Source: Anoxybacillus ayderensis (GTDB lineage: Bacteria; Bacillota; Bacilli; Bacillales; Anoxybacillaceae). Taken from it: DNA of 42,215 nt. Below the pieces are notes generated by a model, which was given only the letters and a program-made list of their open reading frames with translations, had not been told where the DNA came from and did no database searches. Of the stretch, positions 25,662-33,538 are shown one piece after another. Position 1 is the first letter of the stretch. The number at the start of each line of letters is the position of its first letter. A program made the position numbers and the translations under genes. The stretch lies in contig NZ_JXTG01000018.1 of assembly GCF_000833605.1 (NCBI RefSeq), forward strand, positions 1 through 42,215, read 5' to 3'.

Positions 25662-25827
25662 GTAAAAAAAGAAATTAAACTACTTTTCTAACAATTATAT
25701 TCATTTTTTCTTTACAATTTTAAAAAAAACATTTACAATTGAATAGGTTCTCTCCCTTAACCCTTTTCCCGAACGAAGTTGAATACGTTTTACAGCAAAA
25801 GACGCAGAATTTGATGGAGGTGTGGAT

Positions 25828-27060
25828 ATGTCAATGACGAAAAAAATTTTACTAGGAATGTTTGCAGGAATTATCGTTGGACTCATTTTCAACTTAGCTC
25901 TTCCAACAGAATGGTTTGACCTCGCAAAAACATACGTACTCAATCCGCTTGGAACAATATTTATTAACTTAATTAAACTGCTTGTTGTTCCAATTGTTTT
26001 TGTATCGCTCGTTTTAGGAGCAGCTGGTGTTGGTGACCCGAAAAAGCTCGGTCGTATTGGTATGAAAACAATTGCATTCTTTTTAATTACTACTTCTCTT
26101 GCGCTTATAATTGCTTTAACATTAGGATCTGTCATTCGTCCAGGAGAAGGGAATTTTAATTTAGAAGGGGCATCGTTTGAAAAGAAAGAAGCTCCGCCGG
26201 TTGTAGACACATTATTGAATATTATTCCAACAAACCCATTCCAAGCCATGGTTGAAGGAAATATGTTACAAGTCATTGTATTTGCGGTGCTTGTTGGAAT
26301 GGCTGTCGCCCGCCTTGGTGATCGAGTAAAACAAGTGAGAGTCATCGTAGAGCAAGCAAATGATCTTCTCATGTATTTAGTAGAATGGGTGATGAAATTT
26401 GCGCCATATGGTGCGTTCGCATTAATTGCGATTGCGATTGGCGGACAAGGATTTGATGCGATTGCAGCGATGGGGAAATATATGTTTGCTGTATTGTTAG
26501 CGTTATTTATTCATTTCTTCGTCGTGTATGGTACGGCGGTATGGACACTTGGGAAAATGAGCCCTATCGCATTTATTAAAGGATTTTCTCCAGCGATGGC
26601 TGTTGCGTTTAGTACATCGAGCAGCAATGCTACGTTGCCAGTGTCGATGGAAACAGCACAAAAAAATTTAAACGTTCCGAAGAGCATTAGCGGTTTTGTT
26701 CAACCTCTTGGAGCCACAATTAATATGGATGGAACAGCCATTATGCAAGGTGTGGCAACGATGTTTATCGCACAAGTGTATGGTGTGGACTTAACATTTA
26801 GCGATCTTTTGACCGTCATTTTAACGGCAACACTTGCGAGTATTGGTACAGCAGGTGTTCCAGGTGTTGGTTTAATTATGCTTTCCATGGTGTTAACATC
26901 CGTTGGTCTACCTGTTGAAGGAATTGCCCTTATTTTAGGAGTTGACCGCTTACTTGATATGACGAGAACAGTCGTGAATATTACAGGCGATGCGGCATGT
27001 GCAGTTATTATTGCAAAATCGGAAGAAAAATACGAAAAACAATATGAGAAAGCAAGTTAA
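25828..27060 (+). CDS. Dicarboxylate/amino acid:cation symporter (DAACS, GltP/GltT-like)
   Basis: A 410-residue transporter with about eight membrane helices and two re-entrant loops. The serine-rich HP1 motif STSSSNATLPVSM (around residues 268-280), the helix-7 motif GATINMDGTA and the helix-8 region VDRLLDMTRTVVNITGDA are the glutamate/aspartate-transporter signatures; the last contains the Arg/Thr/Asp residues that bind the substrate. It imports glutamate, aspartate or C4-dicarboxylates with H+ or Na+. ATG 25828 follows GGAGG; the GTG two codons earlier is too close to it. Confidence 0.95.
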   Translation: MSMTKKILLGMFAGIIVGLIFNLALPTEWFDLAKTYVLNPLGTIFINLIKLLVVPIVFVSLVLGAAGVGDPKKLGRIGMKTIAFFLITTSLALIIALTLGSVIRPGEGNFNLEGASFEKKEAPPVVDTLLNIIPTNPFQAMVEGNMLQVIVFAVLVGMAVARLGDRVKQVRVIVEQANDLLMYLVEWVMKFAPYGAFALIAIAIGGQGFDAIAAMGKYMFAVLLALFIHFFVVYGTAVWTLGKMSPIAFIKGFSPAMAVAFSTSSSNATLPVSMETAQKNLNVPKSISGFVQPLGATINMDGTAIMQGVATMFIAQVYGVDLTFSDLLTVILTATLASIGTAGVPGVGLIMLSMVLTSVGLPVEGIALILGVDRLLDMTRTVVNITGDAACAVIIAKSEEKYEKQYEKAS

Positions 27061-27083
27061 ACGAGGGAATACATCCCTCGTTT
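27059..27083. terminator. Bidirectional terminator, symporter / GIY-YIG gene
   Basis: AAACGAGGGA (27059-27068) pairs with TCCCTCGTTT (27074-27083), loop of five bases. It includes the end of the symporter stop and the last bases of the convergent gene. Confidence 0.75.
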
Positions 27084-27447
27084 ATTCTTTATAATAAATA
27101 AGGTGGGAAAAACAGCGGCAGTCCGATGAGCCAAATTTTTTTACAATCCATTGTCCTTTGTATTGTTGAAACAGCTGTTGGGCTCGTTCACATTCGCTCA
27201 GTTCGGAGGAATACGTTTGAACGTGTGTAATTTCACCGTATGGACGAATGTAATCGATATGCCAGCGTTTTCGCTTTTCCAGTTGCATATGGCGCTGAAT
27301 ACGTGATTGAATGTTTCGTTTCGCACTTCCCACATAAATATAGTTTCCGCTCGGGAATAAAAAGCTGCCTAATTGCCCGACTTTTACGGTAATATCGCTA
27401 GATATGGTAAAGAAAATAGCGTATACTGTATGTCGATTGTCAAACAT
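27082..27447 (-). CDS. GIY-YIG nuclease-fold protein (DUF123)
   Basis: A 121-residue protein with the DUF123 variant of the GIY-YIG fold. The motif appears as SGNYIYVGSAKRNIQSRIQRH (split here as GNYIYVGSA and SRIQRH), with the conserved Arg of the catalytic core, and ends CRCFSHLIYY, also family-typical. Related archaeal and bacterial proteins are suspected endonucleases, but no target is known. AGAGGTGTGAG precedes the ATG. It is divergent from tatA. Confidence 0.85.
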   Translation of the reverse strand: MFDNRHTVYAIFFTISSDITVKVGQLGSFLFPSGNYIYVGSAKRNIQSRIQRHMQLEKRKRWHIDYIRPYGEITHVQTYSSELSECERAQQLFQQYKGQWIVKKFGSSDCRCFSHLIYYKE

Positions 27448-27539
27448 TTCTCACACCTCTTAAAAATTTGTCATTGAAAAATGAAGATCTTAGCAATACA
27501 ATAAAAGAAGCGTATGTATAAAAAAAAGGAGATGACGTT

Positions 27540-27734
27540 ATGCTTTCAAATATCGGAGTACCTGGCTTAATTTTAATCCTTGTCATCGCTCTTGTCATTT
27601 TCGGACCGAAAAAACTACCTGAAATCGGACGGGCTTTTGGTGAAACATTGCGTGAATTTAAAAAGTCAACAAAAGGATTGCGTGATGAAGTATTAGAGGA
27701 GCTTGATGAAAAGAAAGAAGCGCGTAAATCATAA
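27540..27734 (+). CDS. tatA: Twin-arginine translocase subunit TatA
   Basis: A 64-residue TatA/E protein: one N-terminal membrane helix ([13 protein letters not shown], about 9-21), the [20 protein letters not shown] hinge and amphipathic helix (21-40), and a charged tail. It forms the oligomeric pore for folded Tat substrates. AAAAAGGAGATG precedes the ATG. A hairpin with T run separates it from tatC. The downstream hydrogenase small subunit has a Tat signal and is the obvious client. Confidence 0.95.
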   Translation: MLSNIGVPGLILILVIALVIFGPKKLPEIGRAFGETLREFKKSTKGLRDEVLEELDEKKEARKS

Positions 27735-27736
27735 GG

Positions 27737-27760
27737 CGGCAACGATGTGTTGCCGTTTTT
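27737..27760 (+). terminator. Terminator or attenuator between tatA and tatC
   Basis: CGGCAAC (27737-27743) pairs with GTTGCCG (27749-27755), followed by five T. Read-through would lower tatC relative to tatA, matching the known excess of TatA over TatC. Confidence 0.65.
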
Positions 27761-27789
27761 AACATGGAAAAAGGTTGGTGTTTACGCTC

Positions 27790-28542
27790 GTGGAAGAAAA
27801 GAAACGATATGAAGATAAAGAGATGACGTTAGTCGAACATTTGGAAGAATTACGCAAACGCGTGTTTATTGTTGTTGGGGCACTTATTTTATTTTTTATT
27901 TTAGGATTTATTTTTGTGCAAGATTTATACCGTTGGCTTATTGCTGATTTAGATGTGAAGCTAACGATTTTAAGTCCGACCGATATTTTATGGGTATATG
28001 TGATGTTAGCTGGCGTGTTTGCGATTACAATGACGATTCCTGTATTCGTTTGGCAAGTATGGATGTTCGTGAAGCCTGCTCTTACACCACGGGAGCGAAA
28101 AGTAACGCTGTCATATATTCCAGCTACGTTTTTACTATTTGTACTCGGCTTATGCTTTGGATACTTTGTTGTGTTGCCTATGGTGTTTCATTTTTTAATG
28201 AGCCTCGGTGAAGATTTGTTCGCAACGATGTTTACAACAGAAAAATATTTTCGGTTTATTTTGAACATGACGATTCCGTTTGCGATATTGTTTGAATTGC
28301 CGATTATCGTTATGTTTCTAACAAGCATTGGCATTATTAATCCATACGCGTTACAAAAAGTAAGAAAATACGCGTATTTTGTATTAGTAATTATCGCGGT
28401 TACGATTACACCACCAGATTTTATTTCTGACTTTTTAGTAACGATCCCGTTGCTTTTGTTATATGAAGTAAGTATATCAATCTCGAAATTTGTGTATAAA
28501 CGAAAAGAAAAACAGTTGAAGCAAGAAGCGTCTTCCGAATAG
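27790..28542 (+). CDS. tatC: Twin-arginine translocase subunit TatC
   Basis: A roughly 250-residue protein with six membrane helices. It starts with the conserved cytoplasmic LVEHLEELRKRVF, and has SPTDILWVYVMLAGVF, PVFVWQVWMFVKPALTPRER and the late helices with ITPPDFISDFLVTIPLLLLYE. TatC binds the twin-arginine signal. The start is uncertain: GTG 27790 is nine bases from GGTTGGTG and is preferred; TTG 27775 is almost on top of AAGG. Together with TatA it makes a minimal Tat system beside its probable client operon. Confidence 0.93.
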   Translation: MEEKKRYEDKEMTLVEHLEELRKRVFIVVGALILFFILGFIFVQDLYRWLIADLDVKLTILSPTDILWVYVMLAGVFAITMTIPVFVWQVWMFVKPALTPRERKVTLSYIPATFLLFVLGLCFGYFVVLPMVFHFLMSLGEDLFATMFTTEKYFRFILNMTIPFAILFELPIIVMFLTSIGIINPYALQKVRKYAYFVLVIIAVTITPPDFISDFLVTIPLLLLYEVSISISKFVYKRKEKQLKQEASSE

Positions 28543-28555
28543 AAGGCGCTTTTTT
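28527..28555 (+). terminator. Terminator of tatC
   Basis: AGCGTCTTC (28527-28535) pairs with GAAGGCGCT (28542-28550) with one G-T wobble, followed by six T. It separates tat from the hydrogenase operon, so the two are probably transcribed independently. Confidence 0.8.
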
Positions 28556-28660
28556 ATTTATCTACTTATTATAATAAAAACTATTTTCATGTTGTTAATA
28601 TATTTAAGAACATTTTGTGACAATTAAACCATTAAAATAACATAAAGGGAAATAATCATA

Positions 28661-28684
28661 TATAATTAAATGTAAACGCTATCA
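28661..28684 (+). promoter_or_regulatory. Hydrogenase promoter with consensus-matching CcpA cre site
   Basis: TATAAT (28661-28666) is the likely -10. ATGTAAACGCTATCA (28670-28684) matches the cre consensus WTGNAANCGNWNNCW at every defined position and covers the expected transcription start, a repressing position. The -35 at 17 bases (TAACAT) is poor, hinting at an activator. Upstream (28557-28660) is AT-rich without another clear site. Confidence 0.7.
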
Positions 28685-28703
28685 TGTGAAGGGGAGGAGC
28701 TAT

Positions 28704-29774
28704 GTGAAAAGAAAAACTATTTTAGAAGAAGTGCTTGATCGCGGTTTTACGAGACGCGATTTTTTAAAAATGTGTACAGCACTTGCGGCGACAATGGGGC
28801 TTGATTTTTCACAAACGGACCAAGTGGTTGCAGCGATGGAAAAGAACCAGCGTGTTCCGGTTATTTGGTTACAGTTTCAAGACTGTACAGGGTGCTCTGA
28901 ATCATTTATTCGTTCGACGCATCCGAAAGTGGAAAGTGTGCTGTTAAATATGATTTCTCTCGAATATTCGGAAGTGCTTTCTGCTGCTTCGGGTCATCAA
29001 GTTGAAGCTGCGCTGGAACATGTTCTTGAACATTATCCGGGAGAATACATACTTGCAGTGGAAGGAAGCTTGCCAACAGACGATGCATTTTTAACCGTTG
29101 GTGGCGTATCGGCAAAAGAAACGTTTCTTCGCGCTGCTAAAGGAGCAAAAGCGATTATTGCATATGGAAGCTGTTCATCGTGGGGAGGGATTCCTGCGGC
29201 ATATCCAAATCCAACAAAAGCCAAACCGATTACGCATTTTGTGAAAGATAAACCTATTATATTAGTCCCAGGATGCCCGCCAATTGCAGAAGTCATGACA
29301 GGTGTTATTGCACACATTATTACGTTCGGGAAATTTCCAGAGCTTGATCATCTTGGCAGACCAAAAGCATTTTATCGTCATCGTATTCACGATAAATGTA
29401 ATCGTCGCGCATATTTTGATGCAGGCTTATTTGCGGAATCGTTTGATGATGAAGGAGCAAGACAAGGATATTGCTTATATAAAGTAGGCTGTAAGGGGCC
29501 AACAACATATAACTCCTGTGCGGAAATGCGCTGGAACGGTGGGGTTAGTTATCCAATTCAATCCGGCAATCCATGTATCGGTTGCTCCGAGAAAGGTTTT
29601 TGGGATAACGGTCCTTTCTTCGTTCGTCGTGCAAAAATTCCTGCATCTCAAACGACGATTAATCCAGAAACGGTCGGAGCGATTGCGGTTGGTGTGACTG
29701 CTGCAGGTGTCGCTGCTCATGCTGCGGTAACAGCAATGAAGAAAAAAGATGAACATCATGATCGAGGTGAATAA
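28704..29774 (+). CDS. hyaA: [NiFe]-hydrogenase small subunit, Tat-exported
   Basis: The 356-residue precursor holds the FeS electron relay of a group 1 uptake hydrogenase. The Tat signal TRRDFLKM is at residues 16-23. Proximal cluster ligands are seen in DCTGCSES, YGSCSSWGG and VPGCPP; the distal His/Cys set in RIHDKC, QGYCLYKVGC; the medial set in YNSC and NPCIGC. A C-terminal hydrophobic helix (GAIAVGVTAAGVAAHAAV) anchors it outside the membrane. The two extra cysteines of O2-tolerant enzymes are Gly here. GTG 28704 is chosen because GGGGAGG is six bases upstream; GTG 28686 lies before that site. Confidence 0.97.
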   Translation: MKRKTILEEVLDRGFTRRDFLKMCTALAATMGLDFSQTDQVVAAMEKNQRVPVIWLQFQDCTGCSESFIRSTHPKVESVLLNMISLEYSEVLSAASGHQVEAALEHVLEHYPGEYILAVEGSLPTDDAFLTVGGVSAKETFLRAAKGAKAIIAYGSCSSWGGIPAAYPNPTKAKPITHFVKDKPIILVPGCPPIAEVMTGVIAHIITFGKFPELDHLGRPKAFYRHRIHDKCNRRAYFDAGLFAESFDDEGARQGYCLYKVGCKGPTTYNSCAEMRWNGGVSYPIQSGNPCIGCSEKGFWDNGPFFVRRAKIPASQTTINPETVGAIAVGVTAAGVAAHAAVTAMKKKDEHHDRGE

Positions 29775-29776
29775 AG

Positions 29777-31498
29777 ATGACAGAACGTATTGTTGTCGAT
29801 CCAGTAACACGAATTGAAGGGCATTTACGCATTGAAGTAGATGTTGATGACAGCGGTGTCATTCAAGAAGCATTTAGTTCAGGTACAGCCGTTCGTGGCA
29901 TTGAGTTAATTGTACGAGATCGCGATCCACGGGATGTTTGGGCATATGTGCAACGCATTTGCGGTGTTTGTACAACAACTCATGCTTTAGCTTCTATCCG
30001 TTCCGTTGAAGATGCGCTTGATATTAAAATTCCAAGAAACGCACATTTGATTCGTGACATTATGAACGCGGCTGTTTTTTTACATGACCATGTCGTTCAC
30101 TTTTATCATTTACATGCATTTGATTGGGTTGATGTATTAAGTGCGCTTAAAGCAGATCCAAACGAAACAAGCCGCATTGCTCAGTCGCTTTCTAGTTGGC
30201 CAAAATCGTCTCCAGGTTATTTTAAAGACATTCAAATGAAAGTACAAAAAGTTGTGGATAGTGGACAACTCGGCATTTTTGCAAACGGCTATTGGGGGCA
30301 TAAAGCATATAAGTTACCACCTGAAGTGAATTTACTTGCTGTTGCTCATTATTTAGAAGCGCTTGATTGGCAAAAAGAAATTGTGAAAATTCATACGATT
30401 TTTGGAGGAAAAAACCCACATCCTCACTATGTCGTCGGTGGGATGGCTACGCCAATTGATATTAATAGCGATAATGCCATTCATGCCGAACGTTTGATGC
30501 ATGTTTCGCAAATTATCGATCAGGCAGTAGAGTTTGTAAATAATGTTTACATCCCAGACTTATTGGCGATCGGCTCATTTTATAAAGATTGGACATATGG
30601 TGGTGGTTTAAACAACTATTTATGTTATGGAGATTTTTCAACAGGCGATATTCGAGACGTTCACTTATACCGTTTCCCACGTGGTGTCATTTTAAATGGA
30701 AACTTCAATGAAGTGCTCGATGTCGATCCGAAAGATCCAGAACAAGTAAAAGAGTTTATCGATCACTCGTGGTATACGTATGACGGAAAAGAAGGGGGCG
30801 TTGGTAAGCATCCGTGGGAGGGTGAAACGTCACTTCGTTATACAGGACCAAAGCCACCGTTTAAAACATTAAATACAGATGAAAAATATAGCTGGTTAAA
30901 ATCCCCAAGATGGAAAGAGCATCCGATGGAAACAGGTCCACTTGCACGCATGCTCGTTGGCTATGCTTTAAAGAAAGATGAGTTTGTCGGATTAATAGAT
31001 GACACGTTGAAAAAATTGAATTGGCCGCTTGAAGCGATGCGTTCAGCACTTGGTCGCACAGTAGCGCGCGGACTTGAGTCCATTCTTGTTGCAAAATGGA
31101 TGCGTGACGATATGGACGCATTATTGGCGAATATTCGCAATGGAAACCAAATTACATTTGATCGAACAAAATGGGAGCCAAGTACATGGCCGAAAAAAGC
31201 GAAAGGAGTCGGATGGATGGAAGCGCCACGTGGAGCGCTAGGTCATTGGATTGAAATTGAAGATGGAAAAACGAAAAACTATCAAGCGGTTGTTCCGACG
31301 ACGTGGAATGCTTCACCGCGTGATCATAAAGGACAAATTGGTGCGTATGAAGCATCTTTAAAAGGAACGCCATTGCTCGATAAAGAAAAGCCGTTAGAGA
31401 TTTTGCGCATCGTCCATTCGTTCGATCCATGTTTAGCATGTGCGGTTCATTTAACAGATCTTGAATCGAAACAAACGACTCATATTCGTATTGGGTAG
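29777..31498 (+). CDS. hyaB: [NiFe]-hydrogenase large subunit
   Basis: The 573-residue catalytic subunit carries the Ni-Fe(CN)2CO site that splits H2. Ligand motif L1 is RICGVCTTTHA (C62, C65) and L2 is DPCLACAVH (C552, C555). The 15 residues after H558 should be removed by the HyaD protease once nickel is inserted. It has no signal peptide and should be exported with the small subunit by the Tat pathway. It starts two bases after hyaA stops, with GAGGTG as ribosome site inside the hyaA end. Confidence 0.98.
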   Translation: MTERIVVDPVTRIEGHLRIEVDVDDSGVIQEAFSSGTAVRGIELIVRDRDPRDVWAYVQRICGVCTTTHALASIRSVEDALDIKIPRNAHLIRDIMNAAVFLHDHVVHFYHLHAFDWVDVLSALKADPNETSRIAQSLSSWPKSSPGYFKDIQMKVQKVVDSGQLGIFANGYWGHKAYKLPPEVNLLAVAHYLEALDWQKEIVKIHTIFGGKNPHPHYVVGGMATPIDINSDNAIHAERLMHVSQIIDQAVEFVNNVYIPDLLAIGSFYKDWTYGGGLNNYLCYGDFSTGDIRDVHLYRFPRGVILNGNFNEVLDVDPKDPEQVKEFIDHSWYTYDGKEGGVGKHPWEGETSLRYTGPKPPFKTLNTDEKYSWLKSPRWKEHPMETGPLARMLVGYALKKDEFVGLIDDTLKKLNWPLEAMRSALGRTVARGLESILVAKWMRDDMDALLANIRNGNQITFDRTKWEPSTWPKKAKGVGWMEAPRGALGHWIEIEDGKTKNYQAVVPTTWNASPRDHKGQIGAYEASLKGTPLLDKEKPLEILRIVHSFDPCLACAVHLTDLESKQTTHIRIG

Positions 31499-31509
31499 GA
31501 GGGGAGTGT

Positions 31510-32286
31510 ATGTCGATCCCGACAAATCCAAAAATTGAACAAAAACGGACGGAAGTCATTTGGAAGCGGTCACGAAAAGCAAAACATATTGAATTAAACG
31601 ATCACATGGTGAAAGTGTACGTATGGGAGCTACCTGTTCGTATTTTTCACTGGATTAATGCTTTTTCTATTCTAGTGTTAATGATTACGGGCGTGTTCAT
31701 CGGTCGCCCGTTTGTGTCCGCATCTATTCAAGAAGAGGCATATTATTCCTTTTTAATGGGGTGGGCGCGCTATATCCACTTTTTCGTTGCTTTTCTTTTT
31801 ACTATTAACTTAGCTGTCCGTTGGTATTGGGTGTACAAAGGAAATGAGCATGCGACATCGAATCCGTTTCGCCTTTCTTTTTGGAAGGAAGCGTTTGAAA
31901 CAATAAAATATTACTTATTTATGAAAAACAATAAAAAACATTACATTGGACATAATCCACTCGCCCAATTAAGTTATTGGATTTTTATTGGTCTTGGTTC
32001 GATCATTATGATGCTTACAGGTTACTATTTATTATTTGAACCACAACCAGAATCAATTTATGGAAAAATGTTTATGTGGGTTGCCCATTTATTTGGTGGC
32101 GATAGCTATTCTGTTCGTTCGTGGCATCATCTTGTAGCATGGGGGTTTATCATTTTTACTGTTGTACACGTATATATGGCATTTCGCGAAGACTATTTAC
32201 AACGAAATGGAACGATGTCATCCATTTTTACTGGCTATAAACTAGAAAGAAAAAAAGAAGCATTAGGTGAACAGGATGAAAAATAA
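31510..32286 (+). CDS. hyaC: Hydrogenase b-type cytochrome subunit
   Basis: A 258-residue membrane protein of the HyaC/HupC family that passes electrons from the small subunit to quinone. Four hydrophobic segments carry candidate haem His ligands in RIFHWINAF, RYIHFFVAF, SWHHLVAW and VVHVYMAF. The N-terminal 35 residues are a charged cytoplasmic extension. GGAGGGGAG precedes the ATG. The end overlaps the hyaD start. Its presence indicates a membrane-bound, respiratory H2-oxidising complex. Confidence 0.95.
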   Translation: MSIPTNPKIEQKRTEVIWKRSRKAKHIELNDHMVKVYVWELPVRIFHWINAFSILVLMITGVFIGRPFVSASIQEEAYYSFLMGWARYIHFFVAFLFTINLAVRWYWVYKGNEHATSNPFRLSFWKEAFETIKYYLFMKNNKKHYIGHNPLAQLSYWIFIGLGSIIMMLTGYYLLFEPQPESIYGKMFMWVAHLFGGDSYSVRSWHHLVAWGFIIFTVVHVYMAFREDYLQRNGTMSSIFTGYKLERKKEALGEQDEK

Positions 32287-32752
32287 AAAAATAACTGTTC
32301 TCGGAATAGGAAACTTACTATATTCCGATGAAGGAGTAGGCATTCATATTTTGCCTTTATTAGAAGAAAAATTGGCGAAATATGACGACGTAGAAGTGAT
32401 TGAAGGTTCAACTGATGGGATGCGTTTACTTGGGACAATTGAAGAGACGGAGTATTTGGCAATTGTCGATGCTGTCAATGCAGGGAAAGAAGCAGGAACA
32501 ATCGTTACGTTAATCGATGATGAAATTCCAGCATATTTTGGAATTAAAATGTCCATTCATCAACTCGGTTTTCAGGAAGTGTTGTCAGCCGCCAAAATAC
32601 GTCAAACATGTCCAAAACAAATGGTTTTATTTGGTGTTCAACCTGCATCTTTATGTCTCGGATTAGAGTTATCGCCAATTGTCCAAGCACAACTTCCACA
32701 CGTTGTTGAGCGAGTTGTTCACCAAGTAGAGAAGTGGTGTCGTACGCCATGA
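32276..32752 (+). CDS. hyaD: Hydrogenase maturation endopeptidase
   Basis: A 158-residue HyaD/HybD/HupD-type protease that clips the C-terminal tail of HyaB after nickel loading. The core GIGNLLYSDEGVGIH (residues 10-24) contains the Ni-binding acid E19. A second acid lies in AIVDAVNAG and the His ligand in MSIHQLGFQE. ATG 32276 follows AGGTGA; GTG 32267 overlaps that site and is less likely. It overlaps both hyaC (11 bases) and the next gene (ATGA). Confidence 0.93.
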   Translation: MKNKKITVLGIGNLLYSDEGVGIHILPLLEEKLAKYDDVEVIEGSTDGMRLLGTIEETEYLAIVDAVNAGKEAGTIVTLIDDEIPAYFGIKMSIHQLGFQEVLSAAKIRQTCPKQMVLFGVQPASLCLGLELSPIVQAQLPHVVERVVHQVEKWCRTP

Positions 32753-33168
32753 ATCGCCTGCAATTTTTAAAAATGATGCGTAATAGTTTAATTGAAACAA
32801 TGAAAGAAGCTTCCGCCCCATTATTAGAAGACGAGGTGGAAAAAGTGAAGAAATTATTTTCTAATCATCGCACGTGGCATGCTATTGGCCCGTGCGATGA
32901 TATATGTGACGTTGAAATCAAAACTGTTGATCGCATCCCGCTCGTTGTTTACAAACATGAAGGGACGTTATATGTAAGAAAAGCTATTTGTTCACATTGT
33001 CAAGTCATGCCGCATTATATTCAGCAAGATCATCGTTTTATTTGCTTGTATTGTGATCGTGAATGGCATGTATTTTCACAAAAAGGAACGTTGCATATGC
33101 CACTTCTTCCTACAAAACGAGAAGGAGATGAGTGGTATGTGCAAATAGAAAGGGATTCTTATGCATGA
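32749..33168 (+). CDS. Rieske-fold-like protein with CxHC/CxxC metal site, in hydrogenase operon
   Basis: I do not recognise this 139-residue protein as a named hydrogenase gene. Residues 1-40 are helical and charged. The C-terminal two-thirds looks like a Rieske domain: CSHC at about 81-84, then 14 residues, then CLYC at about 99-102, followed by the Rieske-like tail DREWHVFSQKGTL and KREGDEWYVQIE. Canonical Rieske has CxH and CxxH; here the second His is Cys, and an extra Cys follows the first His. So it could bind [2Fe-2S] with altered ligands, or a mononuclear Fe or Zn through four Cys. It overlaps hyaD and hypA, so it is certainly expressed with them. Confidence 0.7.
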   Translation: MNRLQFLKMMRNSLIETMKEASAPLLEDEVEKVKKLFSNHRTWHAIGPCDDICDVEIKTVDRIPLVVYKHEGTLYVRKAICSHCQVMPHYIQQDHRFICLYCDREWHVFSQKGTLHMPLLPTKREGDEWYVQIERDSYA

Positions 33169-33538
33169 GATGGCGTTAATGGGAGAAATCGTTCAGTTAA
33201 TCGAGCAAGATGCTCAAATGAAAAAGATAAAATATGTGAAAAAAGTAGAATTGCTTGTTGGCACGTTAAGCAATGTGCTTCCGGATGCATTACAATTTGC
33301 GTTTGATGTGTACAAAATGCAAGCAAATAACTGTTTAACAATGAATGCTGAATTGATCATTCATATAGAGAAAGCGAAAGCAGTTTGCGCAATTTGTGGA
33401 AGCCAATATGAGCCCGTGACAAAAATTGCTCAATGTCCAGCATGTTTACTTCCGAGTGGAAACATTGTAGCAGGAGAAACATTTCGTATATTGGCATATG
33501 AAGGGAGTTTGACGCATGAAAATTACATTGGAAGTTGA
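33161..33538 (+). CDS. hypA: Hydrogenase nickel incorporation protein HypA
   Basis: A 125-residue HypA. The Ni-binding N-terminus starts MHEMALM (His2), and the zinc site is formed by CAIC and CPAC (about residues 76-96). With HypB it delivers nickel to the large subunit. The start overlaps the Rieske-like gene by eight bases and the end overlaps hypB by 23. The C-terminal tail after CPAC is longer than in many HypA and ends without further motifs. Confidence 0.96.
   Translation: MHEMALMGEIVQLIEQDAQMKKIKYVKKVELLVGTLSNVLPDALQFAFDVYKMQANNCLTMNAELIIHIEKAKAVCAICGSQYEPVTKIAQCPACLLPSGNIVAGETFRILAYEGSLTHENYIGS

Noticed and set aside
25701-26372. 223-aa minus-strand open frame
   Set aside because: It is antisense to the start of the dicarboxylate symporter, is Ser/Thr/Ile-rich without motifs, and has no ribosome site; the plus-strand transporter is unmistakable.
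28590-28612. Possible Rex operator upstream of the hydrogenase operon
   Set aside because: TGTT...AACA shows partial symmetry but lacks the TTGTGAA half-sites; AT-rich chance palindrome is more likely.
28610-28632. Possible Fnr site TGTGA-N6 upstream of the hydrogenase operon
   Set aside because: Only the left half matches; the right half reads AACCA instead of TCACA, and the distance to the likely start is not the usual -41.5.
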